From a virus, in IMG/VR virus record IMGVR_UViG_3300044491_002832, positions 1 through 34,578 of that record: DNA of 34,578 nucleotides; one strand, 5' to 3'. Every line of letters begins with the position of its first letter. Within the stretch, counting starts at the first letter, position 1. The notes under the pieces were generated by a model. It was given only the letters and a program-made list of their open reading frames with translations. It was not told the origin of the DNA and ran no database searches. The position numbers and the translations under genes are program-made. This document shows, piece by piece, positions 7,232 through 15,641 of this stretch.

Positions 7232-8979
7232 TGAAGCGACTACTATTCACCATACTTATAATACTAGTGTTGCCTGTCTTATATCAGTCAACGCCCACAG
7301 AAACACTAAAACTAAAAGTATTTGATTATCTTGTACCTAAACAAGATCCTTCTGGCTACTTTACTATTCTTAACATAACCGAAGAAGATATAGATGCAGA
7401 GGGCGGATATCCTATACCAAGACAAAGATTAGCAGAAATTAATAAACAAATATTAGATAGTGGTGCTTTAGGTGTGGGTTGGGTTATTGCTTTCCCTCAC
7501 CCAGATCGACTCGGGGGAGATAAAGAATTTGCAGAGTCTCTTCGACAAGGTACAACAATATTAGCTATGTTTGAAGCCCCAAATCAAATATACCCAAAAA
7601 CAGTTGGAACGGTAATGTTAGGATCAGGAAAAGGTGGTATGTTGTCCAAAGGTGTAGTTCAAAATACTATCAACCTTAGAAATTATGTACAACAGGGTAT
7701 TGCAACTGCACCTACTGATATAGACAACTTAGTCAGAAGAATCCCTTTATTATTAAAAACACCAGATGGATATGTTCCTGCGTTTGGTACAGAAGTTTTA
7801 AAAGCATTAGTTGGGGCTGATACCTATGTAATTAAAAGTAATGATCTTGGTATAGAAGAAATAAGAGTAAAAGGATTGCCACCAGTTAAAACAGATAGCC
7901 TTGGTCGTAAGTGGATTAGTTGGGTTGATACACCGCAAACTAATTTACAAGAACTAGATGTTGCAAATAAATTTGTATTTGTTGGTATTACTGCTCCAGG
8001 AATCATGCCACAAATTGCAACTCCAACTGGATTATTAGAACCACACAAAATTCAAACAGCATTATCTGAGTCAATTCTTATAGAAAACTCTCCAAGGATT
8101 CCAGAATGGTCATTGGTAGCTGAAATTTTAATTTTTGGAATTTTCGTGTCGTTGACATGGCTTGTAATCAATTATCTCGGTGTAGTTAAGGGTCTAAGTA
8201 TCGCTGTAATTTTGCTATTCACCACGGGCTTCTTAGGAGCATATAGCGTTCAGAAGGGCTATTTGATAGATTTTTCATGGACTTTTATCTCACAAATCAT
8301 AACTTCTACTATTGCCTTCTATATTAACTACAAAAAACAATATAAATTGCGTCAACAAATTAAAAAACAGTTTGAACATTATTTAGATCCAAGACAAATT
8401 AAAAGACTTCAAGATAATCCCAGTCTGCTGAAACTCGGGGGAGAGAAAAAAGAAGCAACATTTTTATTTACAGATGTTAGGGGCTTTACCTCTTTATCAG
8501 AAAAATTAGAACCAGAAGAAGTAACTGAGATTATGAATAAGGCATTAACAATACAATCAGACGCTGTGCAAAAATATGGTGGCATGGTAGATAAATATAT
8601 TGGTGATGCAATGATGGCTATATTTAATGCACCTATAGATTTAGATGATCACAGAAGCAGAGCAGTGGAAACAGCAATAGAAATTAAACAAAAAATGAAA
8701 GAAGCAAACTTGGGTATAGAGATTGGTATAGGAATTAATACTGGTATTGCTGTTATAGGTAATATGGGAAGCGATACTAGGTTTGATTACTCTGCTATTG
8801 GGGACTGCGTAAACACAGCAGCAAGGCTAGAATCAGCAACCAAAGAGGTGGGAGAAGATATATTGATAGGATATCCTACTGCCATAGATTGCAAATTTAG
8901 GTTAAAATTACTTAAACCAATAAAAGTTAAAGGCAAGAGCCAACAACTGTCAATTTATACAGTAGATAGAGGAAAGTAA
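7231..8979 (+). CDS. CHASE2-domain membrane adenylate/guanylate cyclase (class III)
   Basis: A 582-residue protein. It has an N-terminal membrane segment (1-20), a CHASE2-type extracytoplasmic sensor (about 25-285), three membrane helices (about 291-316, 319-340, 347-368), a linker, and a class III cyclase domain (405-578). Catalytic residues are all present: metal-binding Asp415 (FTDVRGFTSLSE) and Asp459 (KYIGDAMMAIF), base-recognition Lys455 and Asp525, and transition-state Asn528 and Arg532 (GDCVNTAARLES). The Lys/Asp pair favours ATP, so cAMP is the likely product. The start overlaps the FecR stop (TAATG). CHASE2 cyclases next to FecR proteins occur in bacterial genomes, so this pair was probably acquired as a unit. 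Domain call is firm; the role in a phage is unknown. Confidence 0.95.
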   Translation: MKRLLFTILIILVLPVLYQSTPTETLKLKVFDYLVPKQDPSGYFTILNITEEDIDAEGGYPIPRQRLAEINKQILDSGALGVGWVIAFPHPDRLGGDKEFAESLRQGTTILAMFEAPNQIYPKTVGTVMLGSGKGGMLSKGVVQNTINLRNYVQQGIATAPTDIDNLVRRIPLLLKTPDGYVPAFGTEVLKALVGADTYVIKSNDLGIEEIRVKGLPPVKTDSLGRKWISWVDTPQTNLQELDVANKFVFVGITAPGIMPQIATPTGLLEPHKIQTALSESILIENSPRIPEWSLVAEILIFGIFVSLTWLVINYLGVVKGLSIAVILLFTTGFLGAYSVQKGYLIDFSWTFISQIITSTIAFYINYKKQYKLRQQIKKQFEHYLDPRQIKRLQDNPSLLKLGGEKKEATFLFTDVRGFTSLSEKLEPEEVTEIMNKALTIQSDAVQKYGGMVDKYIGDAMMAIFNAPIDLDDHRSRAVETAIEIKQKMKEANLGIEIGIGINTGIAVIGNMGSDTRFDYSAIGDCVNTAARLESATKEVGEDILIGYPTAIDCKFRLKLLKPIKVKGKSQQLSIYTVDRGK

Positions 8980-8980
8980 A

Positions 8981-9466
8981 ATGAAATTTGGATTAATTAA
9001 AAATGTAGTAGGAGCAATAGCACCAACGCTAGGCTCTGCTCTAGGAGGACCTTTAGGAGGTCAAGCAGCTAGTGTGGTTGCAAAAGTATTAGGATGTGAT
9101 TCAGATCCAAAATCTATTAATACAGCCATTCAACAAGCATCACCAGAACAAATGATAGAGCTTAAAAAAGCAGAACAAGCTTTTGAAGTTCAAATGAAAG
9201 AATTAGAAGTAGATGTGTTTAAGCTAGAGACACAAGATAAACAAGATGCTAGATCTAGATTTAGTAAAGATTGGACTGCCAGAATAATAGGTGTGGCTGT
9301 TGTTGGTGGGTTTATGGGTTATATATTTCTTGTTACCTTACAACCACCAGAGCAAAACAGTGAAGCATTAATTAATTTAGTTCTAGGATATCTAGGCGGA
9401 TTAGCTAGTGCTGTGATATCTTTTTATTTTGGTGCATCTAACTCATCAGACGATAAAAAGGAATAA
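8981..9466 (+). CDS. Holin (3TMs-type family)
   Basis: A 161-residue protein resembling the phage Holin_3TMs family. The N-terminal half has APTLGSALGGPLGGQAASVVAKVLG, then SPEQMIELKKAEQAFEVQMKELE and the conserved QDARSRFSKDW. The C-terminal half has two strong membrane helices (about 103-122, IIGVAVVGGFMGYIFLVTL, and 131-150, INLVLGYLGGLASAVISFYF). The expected role is inner-membrane pore formation at lysis. It starts two bases after the cyclase stop, so it is probably cotranscribed with the curli-like module, and is followed closely by tail genes. Confidence 0.85.
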   Translation: MKFGLIKNVVGAIAPTLGSALGGPLGGQAASVVAKVLGCDSDPKSINTAIQQASPEQMIELKKAEQAFEVQMKELEVDVFKLETQDKQDARSRFSKDWTARIIGVAVVGGFMGYIFLVTLQPPEQNSEALINLVLGYLGGLASAVISFYFGASNSSDDKKE

Positions 9467-9468
9467 AC

Positions 9469-11148
9469 GTGGCAGGATTTAGACTTACAGCTTTTAGCGG
9501 ACTTAATGAAAAGATCGCCCCAAGACTGTTGCCAGAAGATGTGGCTCAAAATGCTGAGAATGTTTTTTTAGACAGGGGTAGAATAGAAGGTCTACCGCAA
9601 GATGTTAATGACTCTTCAGAGCCAAGTTCTCACCCAGCATCAAATATAGATGGAACAACAAAAACTATATTTAAAGCAACAGATAACGAATGGTTTACTT
9701 TTTCAGATGATGTAGATGTAATTAAAAGTCCAATTAAAGAAGATTCTTTTAGTAGATTTTATTTTACAGGAGTAAGTGGATCTTCAGGATTTCCAAGAAT
9801 GGTTGATGCTGCTAACGGTATATCAGGATCTGGACCATACCCTGTAACATCATACAGGCTTGGATTACCAACTCCACCAGCTTTTACGACAGGACCAAGC
9901 GTTGACAATACGACTGCGGCAGAAGGTGCAGCGACAAGCTCAAGAGCATATGTTTATACAGAGATAACAAGTTTTGGAGAAGAGGGTCCTCCTAGTGTAG
10001 TAACAGCAGCAGATATAGTAGATGCAGCCGATGGTGCAACAGTAACTTTAGCTTTACCAGCAGCGACCAGTGGTGTCTATACCATAGCCAAAAGAAGAAT
10101 TTATAGAGCAGACTTAAACGGTATATTTAGATTTGTAAAAGATGTATCAGGAACCTCATCAGGAAATACAACAGAAGCGGTTAAGGACTCCTCACTCGGG
10201 GAAGAAATAGAATCAGCAGATAACTTAGCACCGCCAGATGATGTAACAGCAAATCACCCAGACGGACCTATGTTTGGTATTACAACCATGCCTAATGGAA
10301 TTACAGCAGGATTTAGTGGTAATACATTGTTATTTAGTGAGGCTTATTTACCTCATTCATATCCAATAGCAAATCAATTAACAACAAAAGAAGATATCGT
10401 TGGTATTGTTTCTATAGCTTCAGGACTATTAGTAACAACAAAAGGTAAGCCACTTATAGCGGGCGGAACAGATCCTTCAGCAATGTCACTAGTAGAGATA
10501 GATGCTAACTTACCAAGCTCTAATAAAAGATCATTAGTTGATATGGGCGAGTATGCTATATACGCATCTCCAGATGGTTTAGTTATAGCAAGTAATTCAG
10601 GTGTTAGTTTAGTAACTCAACAAATATTTACTAGAGATCAATGGCAAGACTACTATCCAGACAATATTGAAGCCTATGAATACGAAGGAAAGTATTTAGG
10701 TTTTACTTGGGATGGAACAAACTCAGCAACAAAGAAAGGTTTTATTTTTGATCCAAGGGGTCAAAAGAATGCTTTTGTTAATTTAGATTTCTATGCAACT
10801 GCTGGATTTAATGATAGAGAGAACGATGAGTTATATTTAGTTATAGGTGGAGTTCTTAAAAAGTTTGCTAGATCCTCTAGTGCAAGAACTTATACATGGA
10901 AATCAAAAGAGTTTTATAGCAACCTTCCTATTTCCCCCGGCGTAGCCAAGGTTAGTGCTGAGTCTTACAATAGCTTAACATTCAAATTATACGCAGACGG
11001 TTCTTTAAAACATACTCAAACAGTAACTAATAATAATCTATTTAGATTACCGGGAGGATATAAGGCAAAAGCATTTCACATAATTTTAGAGGGCACAGAT
11101 CCAATAAATGAAGTTTGTGTTTATGAAAGCCCTAGGGAGATTACCTAA
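9469..11148 (+). CDS. Tail nozzle / stabilisation-type virion protein
   Basis: A 559-residue protein with a GTG start preceded by AAAAGGAA. The N-terminus (AFSGLNEKIAPRLLPEDVAQNAENVFLDRGRIEGLP) is the signature of podovirus tail proteins of the T7 gp12 / P22 stabilisation type, where a short strand region precedes a beta-propeller. An Ig/FN3-like insert is seen around residues 140-240 (AYVYTEITSFGEEGPPS, RRIYRADLNGIFRFV), then blade-like motifs and a beta-rich C-terminus. Role: distal tail tube or nozzle that holds DNA before ejection. It shares a TAATG junction with the next gene. The exact family is assigned by motif memory only. Confidence 0.65.
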   Translation: MAGFRLTAFSGLNEKIAPRLLPEDVAQNAENVFLDRGRIEGLPQDVNDSSEPSSHPASNIDGTTKTIFKATDNEWFTFSDDVDVIKSPIKEDSFSRFYFTGVSGSSGFPRMVDAANGISGSGPYPVTSYRLGLPTPPAFTTGPSVDNTTAAEGAATSSRAYVYTEITSFGEEGPPSVVTAADIVDAADGATVTLALPAATSGVYTIAKRRIYRADLNGIFRFVKDVSGTSSGNTTEAVKDSSLGEEIESADNLAPPDDVTANHPDGPMFGITTMPNGITAGFSGNTLLFSEAYLPHSYPIANQLTTKEDIVGIVSIASGLLVTTKGKPLIAGGTDPSAMSLVEIDANLPSSNKRSLVDMGEYAIYASPDGLVIASNSGVSLVTQQIFTRDQWQDYYPDNIEAYEYEGKYLGFTWDGTNSATKKGFIFDPRGQKNAFVNLDFYATAGFNDRENDELYLVIGGVLKKFARSSSARTYTWKSKEFYSNLPISPGVAKVSAESYNSLTFKLYADGSLKHTQTVTNNNLFRLPGGYKAKAFHIILEGTDPINEVCVYESPREIT

Positions 11149-13487
11149 TGGCAAAGTCTAAAGGTACTTTTGTAGTACCAAGAAATTTTGATCATGAGGG
11201 TAAAAGATTTGCTACAAAGGTAAATGAATCCATCGCACAGCTAAAAGGGGAGATAGGAAATCCTTTAGACTCTGCTGTAACTTTTAGAGACTTAATTGAT
11301 GCTGGTATAGCCAAAAGAGATATTAGAATAGGGGCTAACGGTAATATTATTGGTGGAGGCACTGGTGATATTGTTATAGGCGATGAAGAGGTTTTAGATA
11401 TACCACCAGCACCAACAGGCGTAAGTGCAGACGGTGCCTTTCAAAACATAGTTATTGAATGGGACGTTCCAACATTCTTTGGTTTTTCTCATGCAGAAGT
11501 CTGGACCTCTTCTACATCTAATTTTGCGGATAGGGTTTTTGTTGGTCAAACAACGGCAGCAGTATTTTCTCATCAAGTTGGTAACGGTCAAACAAGATAC
11601 TATTGGATTAGGTTTGTTAATATACAAGATACTGTAGGACCATTTAATTCAACAACGGGAACACAGGCATCCACAGCTCCAGATATAGCTGCATTAATGA
11701 CAGAGCTTTCTGAGACCTTGCAAGACCTGCCAGGATATCAAACTTTAAACTCTGATCTTTCTGATATCTCACAAGATATACAAGCTGAAGCAGCAGCAGC
11801 TTCTCGTGTTATAAAAACCACTTCAGCTCCAACAACAAGAAGCGATGGTTCATCCCTTCAGCCAGGAGATATTTGGATTGATACTGATGATAACAATCAG
11901 ATGTATGTTAGAAATGCTTCTAACAATGGCTGGACTAAGGCAAGAGATTCTTCTTTAATTAGTTTATATAATAGTTTAAATTCAACTGTAGGCACAAACT
12001 CAACAAATATAGCAAATGCACAAGGGGATATAATTACATTAACCACAGATACTTCTGCTAATGCCACTGCTATTACTAATTTACAAGCTTCTTTAACTAC
12101 TACAAACTCAAATGTTACTGTAAATAGTAATGCTATATCTAGCTTAACCACCCAAATCCAAAGTAATGATGGGGATATCACTTCTTTGTCAGCGTCAATA
12201 ACAAGTTTAAGTAATACTGTTAATACTATTAATGGGGATTATGCAACCGGGACTGCATTAACAGCGTTGACTTCAAGAGTTGGTACAAACGAAGGCAGTA
12301 TCACCTCAATCAACACTTCTGTAACCTCTTTGCAATCTCAAATTACAGCTAATGATGGTGATATAAGTGGTAATGCTACAGCAATAAGTGGCTTAGATAC
12401 TAGAGTTACTTCTGCTGAAGGTAATATAACTTCACAGGCGAACTCAATAACACAGTTACAAACAGATGTGGGGAACACCAGTGCAAGTGTTACTACTTTA
12501 CAAACTTCAGTAGCTAGCCTAGAGGGTGATGCCCAAGCAGCTTACGTTTTACAAGTACAAGCAAATGGATCAGTTGCAGGTATGGTAATCGAAGCAAATG
12601 CTTCAGGAGCAACTACAGGAACGGCAGTTCAATTTGTTTCAGATAAATTTGCAATATGGAACGGCACATCGGGAACAGCCCCGTTTATTGTAAGTGGAGG
12701 CACTGTTTTTATGGAAAATGCCATGATTCAAAATGGTGCCATAACAAATGCCAAGATTGGAAGCTTGGCTGTTGATAATGCAAAAATAGCAAACCTAGCT
12801 ATAACAGAAGCAAAGATGGCGAATCTGTCTGTTGCAACTGCAAAGATACAAGACCTTGCTGTTGATAATGCAAAGATAGGAAACTTAGCTGTAACTAACG
12901 CAAAAATTAATGATTTAAATGCTACAAAAATAAACGCAGGATTTATTAATGCAGACAGGATTCAAGCAAATACTATTACTGCTGATAAAATAAATGTAAC
13001 TGATTTAGCTCTAGAATTTACAGCAGCAACAGTTAGCGGAACAACTCTTGGCTATTGGAATAATAATATAATGAGATTAAAGAAAGTTGCAGACATTGGA
13101 ACCGAGCCGGGTGTCTATCATATATTTTGTAGAGTGTTTGGGGGAAGCGGTCAAGTTAAAACGCTATCCATTGTTGCGGGAGATGGAACTTTTGGCTCTG
13201 GCACTGGTTTTGAGCTTAGAAGTGACTTTGCTTACAATGATGGGGCTGCACCAAATATTACAACACAAGATCAAGGTTATGCACAGTATCACTCAGGTCA
13301 GTCTCAGTATTGGTCAGCTATAGATAGATTTGACAGTACAAATGAAATGGTACAAAAAGATTTTATAGTTAGAAAAGTAAGCAGTACAAGCAGAACACTT
13401 AAGCTGTTTATTCTTGCTCAAGGTGATGGGAGTTTTAGATATCTATCAAACGTCCAATACGGTGTATATAAATTTTCGGAAATATAA
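11148..13487 (+). CDS. Large tail fibre / lambda J-like central fibre protein
   Basis: A 779-residue virion protein. Around residues 84-180 is a fibronectin III-like domain (PPAPTGVSADGAFQNIVIEW, then YYWIRFVN). Around 225-260 is a short motif seen in J-type fibres (TTRSDGSSLQPGDIWIDTDD). Residues 270-470 are a Thr/Ser/Asn-rich trimeric coiled-coil stalk (SLQSQITANDGDI style repeats). Residues 480-535 match a central-straight-fibre-type segment (VSDKFAIWNGTSGTAPFIVSG). Residues 535-594 are a decapeptide repeat (AKI-x-x-LAV-x-N), and the C-terminal ~170 residues form a beta-rich tip. Role: host contact at the tail end. It overlaps both neighbours by one base (TAATG). Confidence 0.85.
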   Translation: MAKSKGTFVVPRNFDHEGKRFATKVNESIAQLKGEIGNPLDSAVTFRDLIDAGIAKRDIRIGANGNIIGGGTGDIVIGDEEVLDIPPAPTGVSADGAFQNIVIEWDVPTFFGFSHAEVWTSSTSNFADRVFVGQTTAAVFSHQVGNGQTRYYWIRFVNIQDTVGPFNSTTGTQASTAPDIAALMTELSETLQDLPGYQTLNSDLSDISQDIQAEAAAASRVIKTTSAPTTRSDGSSLQPGDIWIDTDDNNQMYVRNASNNGWTKARDSSLISLYNSLNSTVGTNSTNIANAQGDIITLTTDTSANATAITNLQASLTTTNSNVTVNSNAISSLTTQIQSNDGDITSLSASITSLSNTVNTINGDYATGTALTALTSRVGTNEGSITSINTSVTSLQSQITANDGDISGNATAISGLDTRVTSAEGNITSQANSITQLQTDVGNTSASVTTLQTSVASLEGDAQAAYVLQVQANGSVAGMVIEANASGATTGTAVQFVSDKFAIWNGTSGTAPFIVSGGTVFMENAMIQNGAITNAKIGSLAVDNAKIANLAITEAKMANLSVATAKIQDLAVDNAKIGNLAVTNAKINDLNATKINAGFINADRIQANTITADKINVTDLALEFTAATVSGTTLGYWNNNIMRLKKVADIGTEPGVYHIFCRVFGGSGQVKTLSIVAGDGTFGSGTGFELRSDFAYNDGAAPNITTQDQGYAQYHSGQSQYWSAIDRFDSTNEMVQKDFIVRKVSSTSRTLKLFILAQGDGSFRYLSNVQYGVYKFSEI
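12750..12929 (+). repeat. Six tandem 30-bp units encoding a decapeptide fibre repeat
   Basis: Six consecutive in-frame 30-bp units encode AKIGSLAVDN, AKIANLAITE, AKMANLSVAT, AKIQDLAVDN, AKIGNLAVTN and AKINDLNATK. DNA copies are diverged, so the array is old, but units 1 and 4 remain similar. Such repeats build a regular triple-stranded shaft and can change length by recombination. Confidence 0.9.
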
Positions 13488-13837
13488 TGGCTATTCATAA
13501 TTTTAATTATAACTACACTTATATAAGCTGTAAGGCTGTTCCAAAAAGCCAAACAGACAATACTTTAATAGTTAGGGAAGTAACTATTCAGATAGATGCT
13601 GTTGATCAGGCAGACTCATCTAAGACAATATCTTTAACTGAAACAACGTCTGTGGATTACTTATATTTAAGGGGCGATACAGATTTGCCAAATTCATTTA
13701 TAAGCATTGATGATATTACAAATCAACAAATGATAGATTGGTTTCTTGAAAAAACTTCTACAGAGATATTAGATGGTTTTTGCACATGGAAGTTATATGG
13801 AGCAGGTGAAGTAGATCCTGTTACAGAGCCTTCTTAA
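13487..13837 (+). CDS. Small virion-region protein, unknown function
   Basis: A 116-residue protein without signal or membrane segment. It is beta-rich in the first half (FNYNYTYISCKAVP, LIVREVTIQIDAVD) and has a helical region DDITNQQMIDWFLEKT. I recall similar short proteins after tail genes in marine phages but do not know a function. It begins at a TAATG junction with the fibre gene, so it is coupled to it and may be a fibre chaperone or tail accessory protein. That is inferred from position only. Confidence 0.7.
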   Translation: MAIHNFNYNYTYISCKAVPKSQTDNTLIVREVTIQIDAVDQADSSKTISLTETTSVDYLYLRGDTDLPNSFISIDDITNQQMIDWFLEKTSTEILDGFCTWKLYGAGEVDPVTEPS

Positions 13838-13881
13838 TTAGTAATTTAATGCTACATTATTATATAATTTAATGGTATCTT

Positions 13882-14295
13882 ATGGATAAAATGCTATCAC
13901 AAGTAGATGTTAGAGTTTATTGGGATTTCATAGAACCGGGTTTGCGGGAAATAAAAAAAGAAGCAAATCCAGAATGGAGACCAGAAGATATATATTCAGC
14001 TCTAGTAAGCGGGATAGCAGAGCTTTATGTAGATATAGAGCAAGACCCATGTGAGAGCTTTATTATTCTACAAGTAAAGCCTAGTGTTTTTAAGCCAACA
14101 CAATCATTATTAATTTGGGTGGCTTACGATAAAAGAGAAAACGCTAATGGCAAATACATGGAGTATATTGAACATATGGCTGAACAAAGAGGTTGTAACA
14201 AAGTAGAGTTTTGGACACCTTGGAAAGGATTAGCAGATGTCTTGTCTCATATAGGTTATGAAACAAAACAATACATAGTGGAGAAAGAAATATAA
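13882..14295 (+). CDS. Putative GNAT-like internal virion-region protein
   Basis: A 137-residue protein. The middle and end (ESFIILQVKPSVFKPTQSLL, IWVAYDKRENANGKYMEYI, HMAEQRGCNKVEFWTP, KGLADVLSHIGYETKQYIVE) have the strand-helix pattern of an acetyltransferase-like fold. A protein of similar size and fold style lies at this map position in T7-like phages (gp13 type), needed for virion assembly rather than catalysis. No clear acetyl-CoA pyrophosphate loop is visible, so enzymatic activity is doubtful. A 44-base AT-rich gap separates it from the upstream gene, and its ribosome site is weak. Its stop overlaps the next ATG (TAATG). Confidence 0.6.
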   Translation: MDKMLSQVDVRVYWDFIEPGLREIKKEANPEWRPEDIYSALVSGIAELYVDIEQDPCESFIILQVKPSVFKPTQSLLIWVAYDKRENANGKYMEYIEHMAEQRGCNKVEFWTPWKGLADVLSHIGYETKQYIVEKEI

Positions 14296-14882
14296 TGTCA
14301 GGCGGCGGCGGATCAACAACAATAAAAGATACAGCATCACAGAAGGCTTTAGCTTCTATTGCTGCTCAAAGATTTAATCTTTATCAACAATACTACGTTC
14401 CTTTAGAAAATCAATTTATGTCAGATGTAGCAGGAATGATGGATCCAACAGCTTTTGAAAACGTAGAAGGTTTTGTAAATGCATTGCAACAACCAGAATT
14501 TCAAGCTGCAACAAGGAATATGCAGCAACAAGCTTTTGCAATGGGAGCAGATCCAACAAGCGGACAATATCAAGCAAGAGCATCACAAATGCAACAGGCT
14601 CAAGCCAGGGGAATGGGCTTAGGGACATCACAAGCTTTGTCTGGACAGGTTGATAGATACTATCAGGGCATGCAAAATATTATTGCAATGGGTCAAGGTC
14701 AGGCTGGTCAAGCGATAGCAGGCTTGGCTGATGTTGGGTCTTTAGCTCAACAAAGAGCTGCGGCAGAGGCAAAAACATCTTTTTCAAACTATCTTGGAAG
14801 ACAGCAAGCAATAGGAAGTGCTGTTGGTTTGGGCGTTGGTCTTTCAACCTTAGGCAGTCCTAAAGGGGGAGGAACTGAATGA
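14295..14882 (+). CDS. Internal virion protein (T7 gp14-like position)
   Basis: A 195-residue protein starting MSGGGGSTTIKDTASQKAL. It is helical and rich in Gln, Ala, Met and Gly (QAFAMGADPTSGQYQARASQ, QQAQARGMGLGTSQALSGQV), and ends with a glycine-rich membrane-like segment (AIGSAVGLGVGLSTLG). This composition and its place directly upstream of further Gln/Ala-rich proteins and the giant core protein fit the small ejectable internal protein of podoviruses that inserts in the outer membrane. The family is inferred from composition and order, not from a diagnostic motif. It overlaps the next gene by ATGA. Confidence 0.65.
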   Translation: MSGGGGSTTIKDTASQKALASIAAQRFNLYQQYYVPLENQFMSDVAGMMDPTAFENVEGFVNALQQPEFQAATRNMQQQAFAMGADPTSGQYQARASQMQQAQARGMGLGTSQALSGQVDRYYQGMQNIIAMGQGQAGQAIAGLADVGSLAQQRAAAEAKTSFSNYLGRQQAIGSAVGLGVGLSTLGSPKGGGTE

Positions 14883-15358
14883 TAAGTTTTTATAATGTGG
14901 AAGATAGATACAATGATCCGTATTATTCACAAAACAACCTATATGTGAATCCATTTAGATCTGGAGATCAAGCCGCACAAGACACTTTAGCAGAATTATA
15001 CGAGGCGGAGTTCCAAGATTATTTACAAAGATTTTTTCCAGTAGAGCAGGATCTTATTCAGCAAATGACTACGGGTTTCGAGGGTCTTCAACAAGAAGAA
15101 ATAGGAAGGGCACAAGAGGCAGTAGCTAAACAATATGCAAACGTAAGAGGTCAAATGGGTAGAAGACAAGCAGGTTTTGGTCTTAGATCAAGACCAGAAT
15201 TTCAGTCAGATTATCAAAGATCTGAAACCTCTGCACTAATAGCGGCAAGAAATTTAGCCAGAATGAGATCCGAAGAGAGAAGAACTCAAATATTGTCTGG
15301 TGGTCTTGGTAGTACAATGGCACAAAAATCAATCACAGAAGGAGGCTTAAGTGGCTAG
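14879..15358 (+). CDS. Virion-region protein, Gln/Arg-rich helical
   Basis: A 159-residue protein. The N-terminus (FYNVEDRYNDPYYSQNNLYVNPF) is aromatic and Asn-rich. The rest is predicted helical with many Gln, Arg and Glu (EAEFQDYLQRFFPVEQDL, EEIGRAQEAVAKQYANVRGQ, then GRRQAGFGLRSRPEFQSDY). The composition echoes the preceding gene, and it overlaps both neighbours (4 and 8 bases), so the set is a translationally coupled internal-core cluster. I do not recognise a named family. Confidence 0.65.
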   Translation: MISFYNVEDRYNDPYYSQNNLYVNPFRSGDQAAQDTLAELYEAEFQDYLQRFFPVEQDLIQQMTTGFEGLQQEEIGRAQEAVAKQYANVRGQMGRRQAGFGLRSRPEFQSDYQRSETSALIAARNLARMRSEERRTQILSGGLGSTMAQKSITEGGLSG

Positions 15359-15638
15359 AGGATTAATAGGTATAGGAAGAGTTCAAAAAGAACAAGGAAT
15401 GCAAGGTCTTTTAGGAGCTGCTAGGTTGGAAGCTCAGCAAGATATTGCAGAACAAGGATTAAGACAACAAAAAAAAATAGCTCAACAGCAAACCTCTGGA
15501 GCTCTTACAGCAGCAGGTGCTGCGATTGGTGGTGGGGCTATAGGCTCGGGGATGAAGATAGGTGGAACTGTTGGAGGTCCCGCTGGTGCAGCAGTGGGTG
15601 CTGCTATAGGATTTTTAGTAAGTAAATTATTTGGATAG
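15351..15638 (+). CDS. Small glycine-zipper virion-region protein
   Basis: A 95-residue protein with a GTG start at 15351, 8 bases inside the upstream gene. The N-terminal half is helical and Gln-rich (ARLEAQQDIAEQGLRQQKKI). The C-terminal half is a long Gly/Ala run with GxxxG spacing (GAAIGGGAIGSGMKIGG, GGPAGAAVGAAIGFLVSKLF), a glycine-zipper membrane hairpin. This is plausible for an internal virion protein that inserts in the host membrane during ejection. No named family is assigned. Confidence 0.65.
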   Translation: MARGLIGIGRVQKEQGMQGLLGAARLEAQQDIAEQGLRQQKKIAQQQTSGALTAAGAAIGGGAIGSGMKIGGTVGGPAGAAVGAAIGFLVSKLFG

Positions 15639-15641
15639 ATT

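Noticed and set aside
12750-12929. Tandem 30-bp units as a CRISPR-like array
   Set aside because: The units are contiguous, in frame and encode a fibre decapeptide; there are no spacers.
13838-13881. TATAAT at 13863-13868 as a promoter
   Set aside because: No -35 box at a suitable distance; the gap is simply AT-rich.
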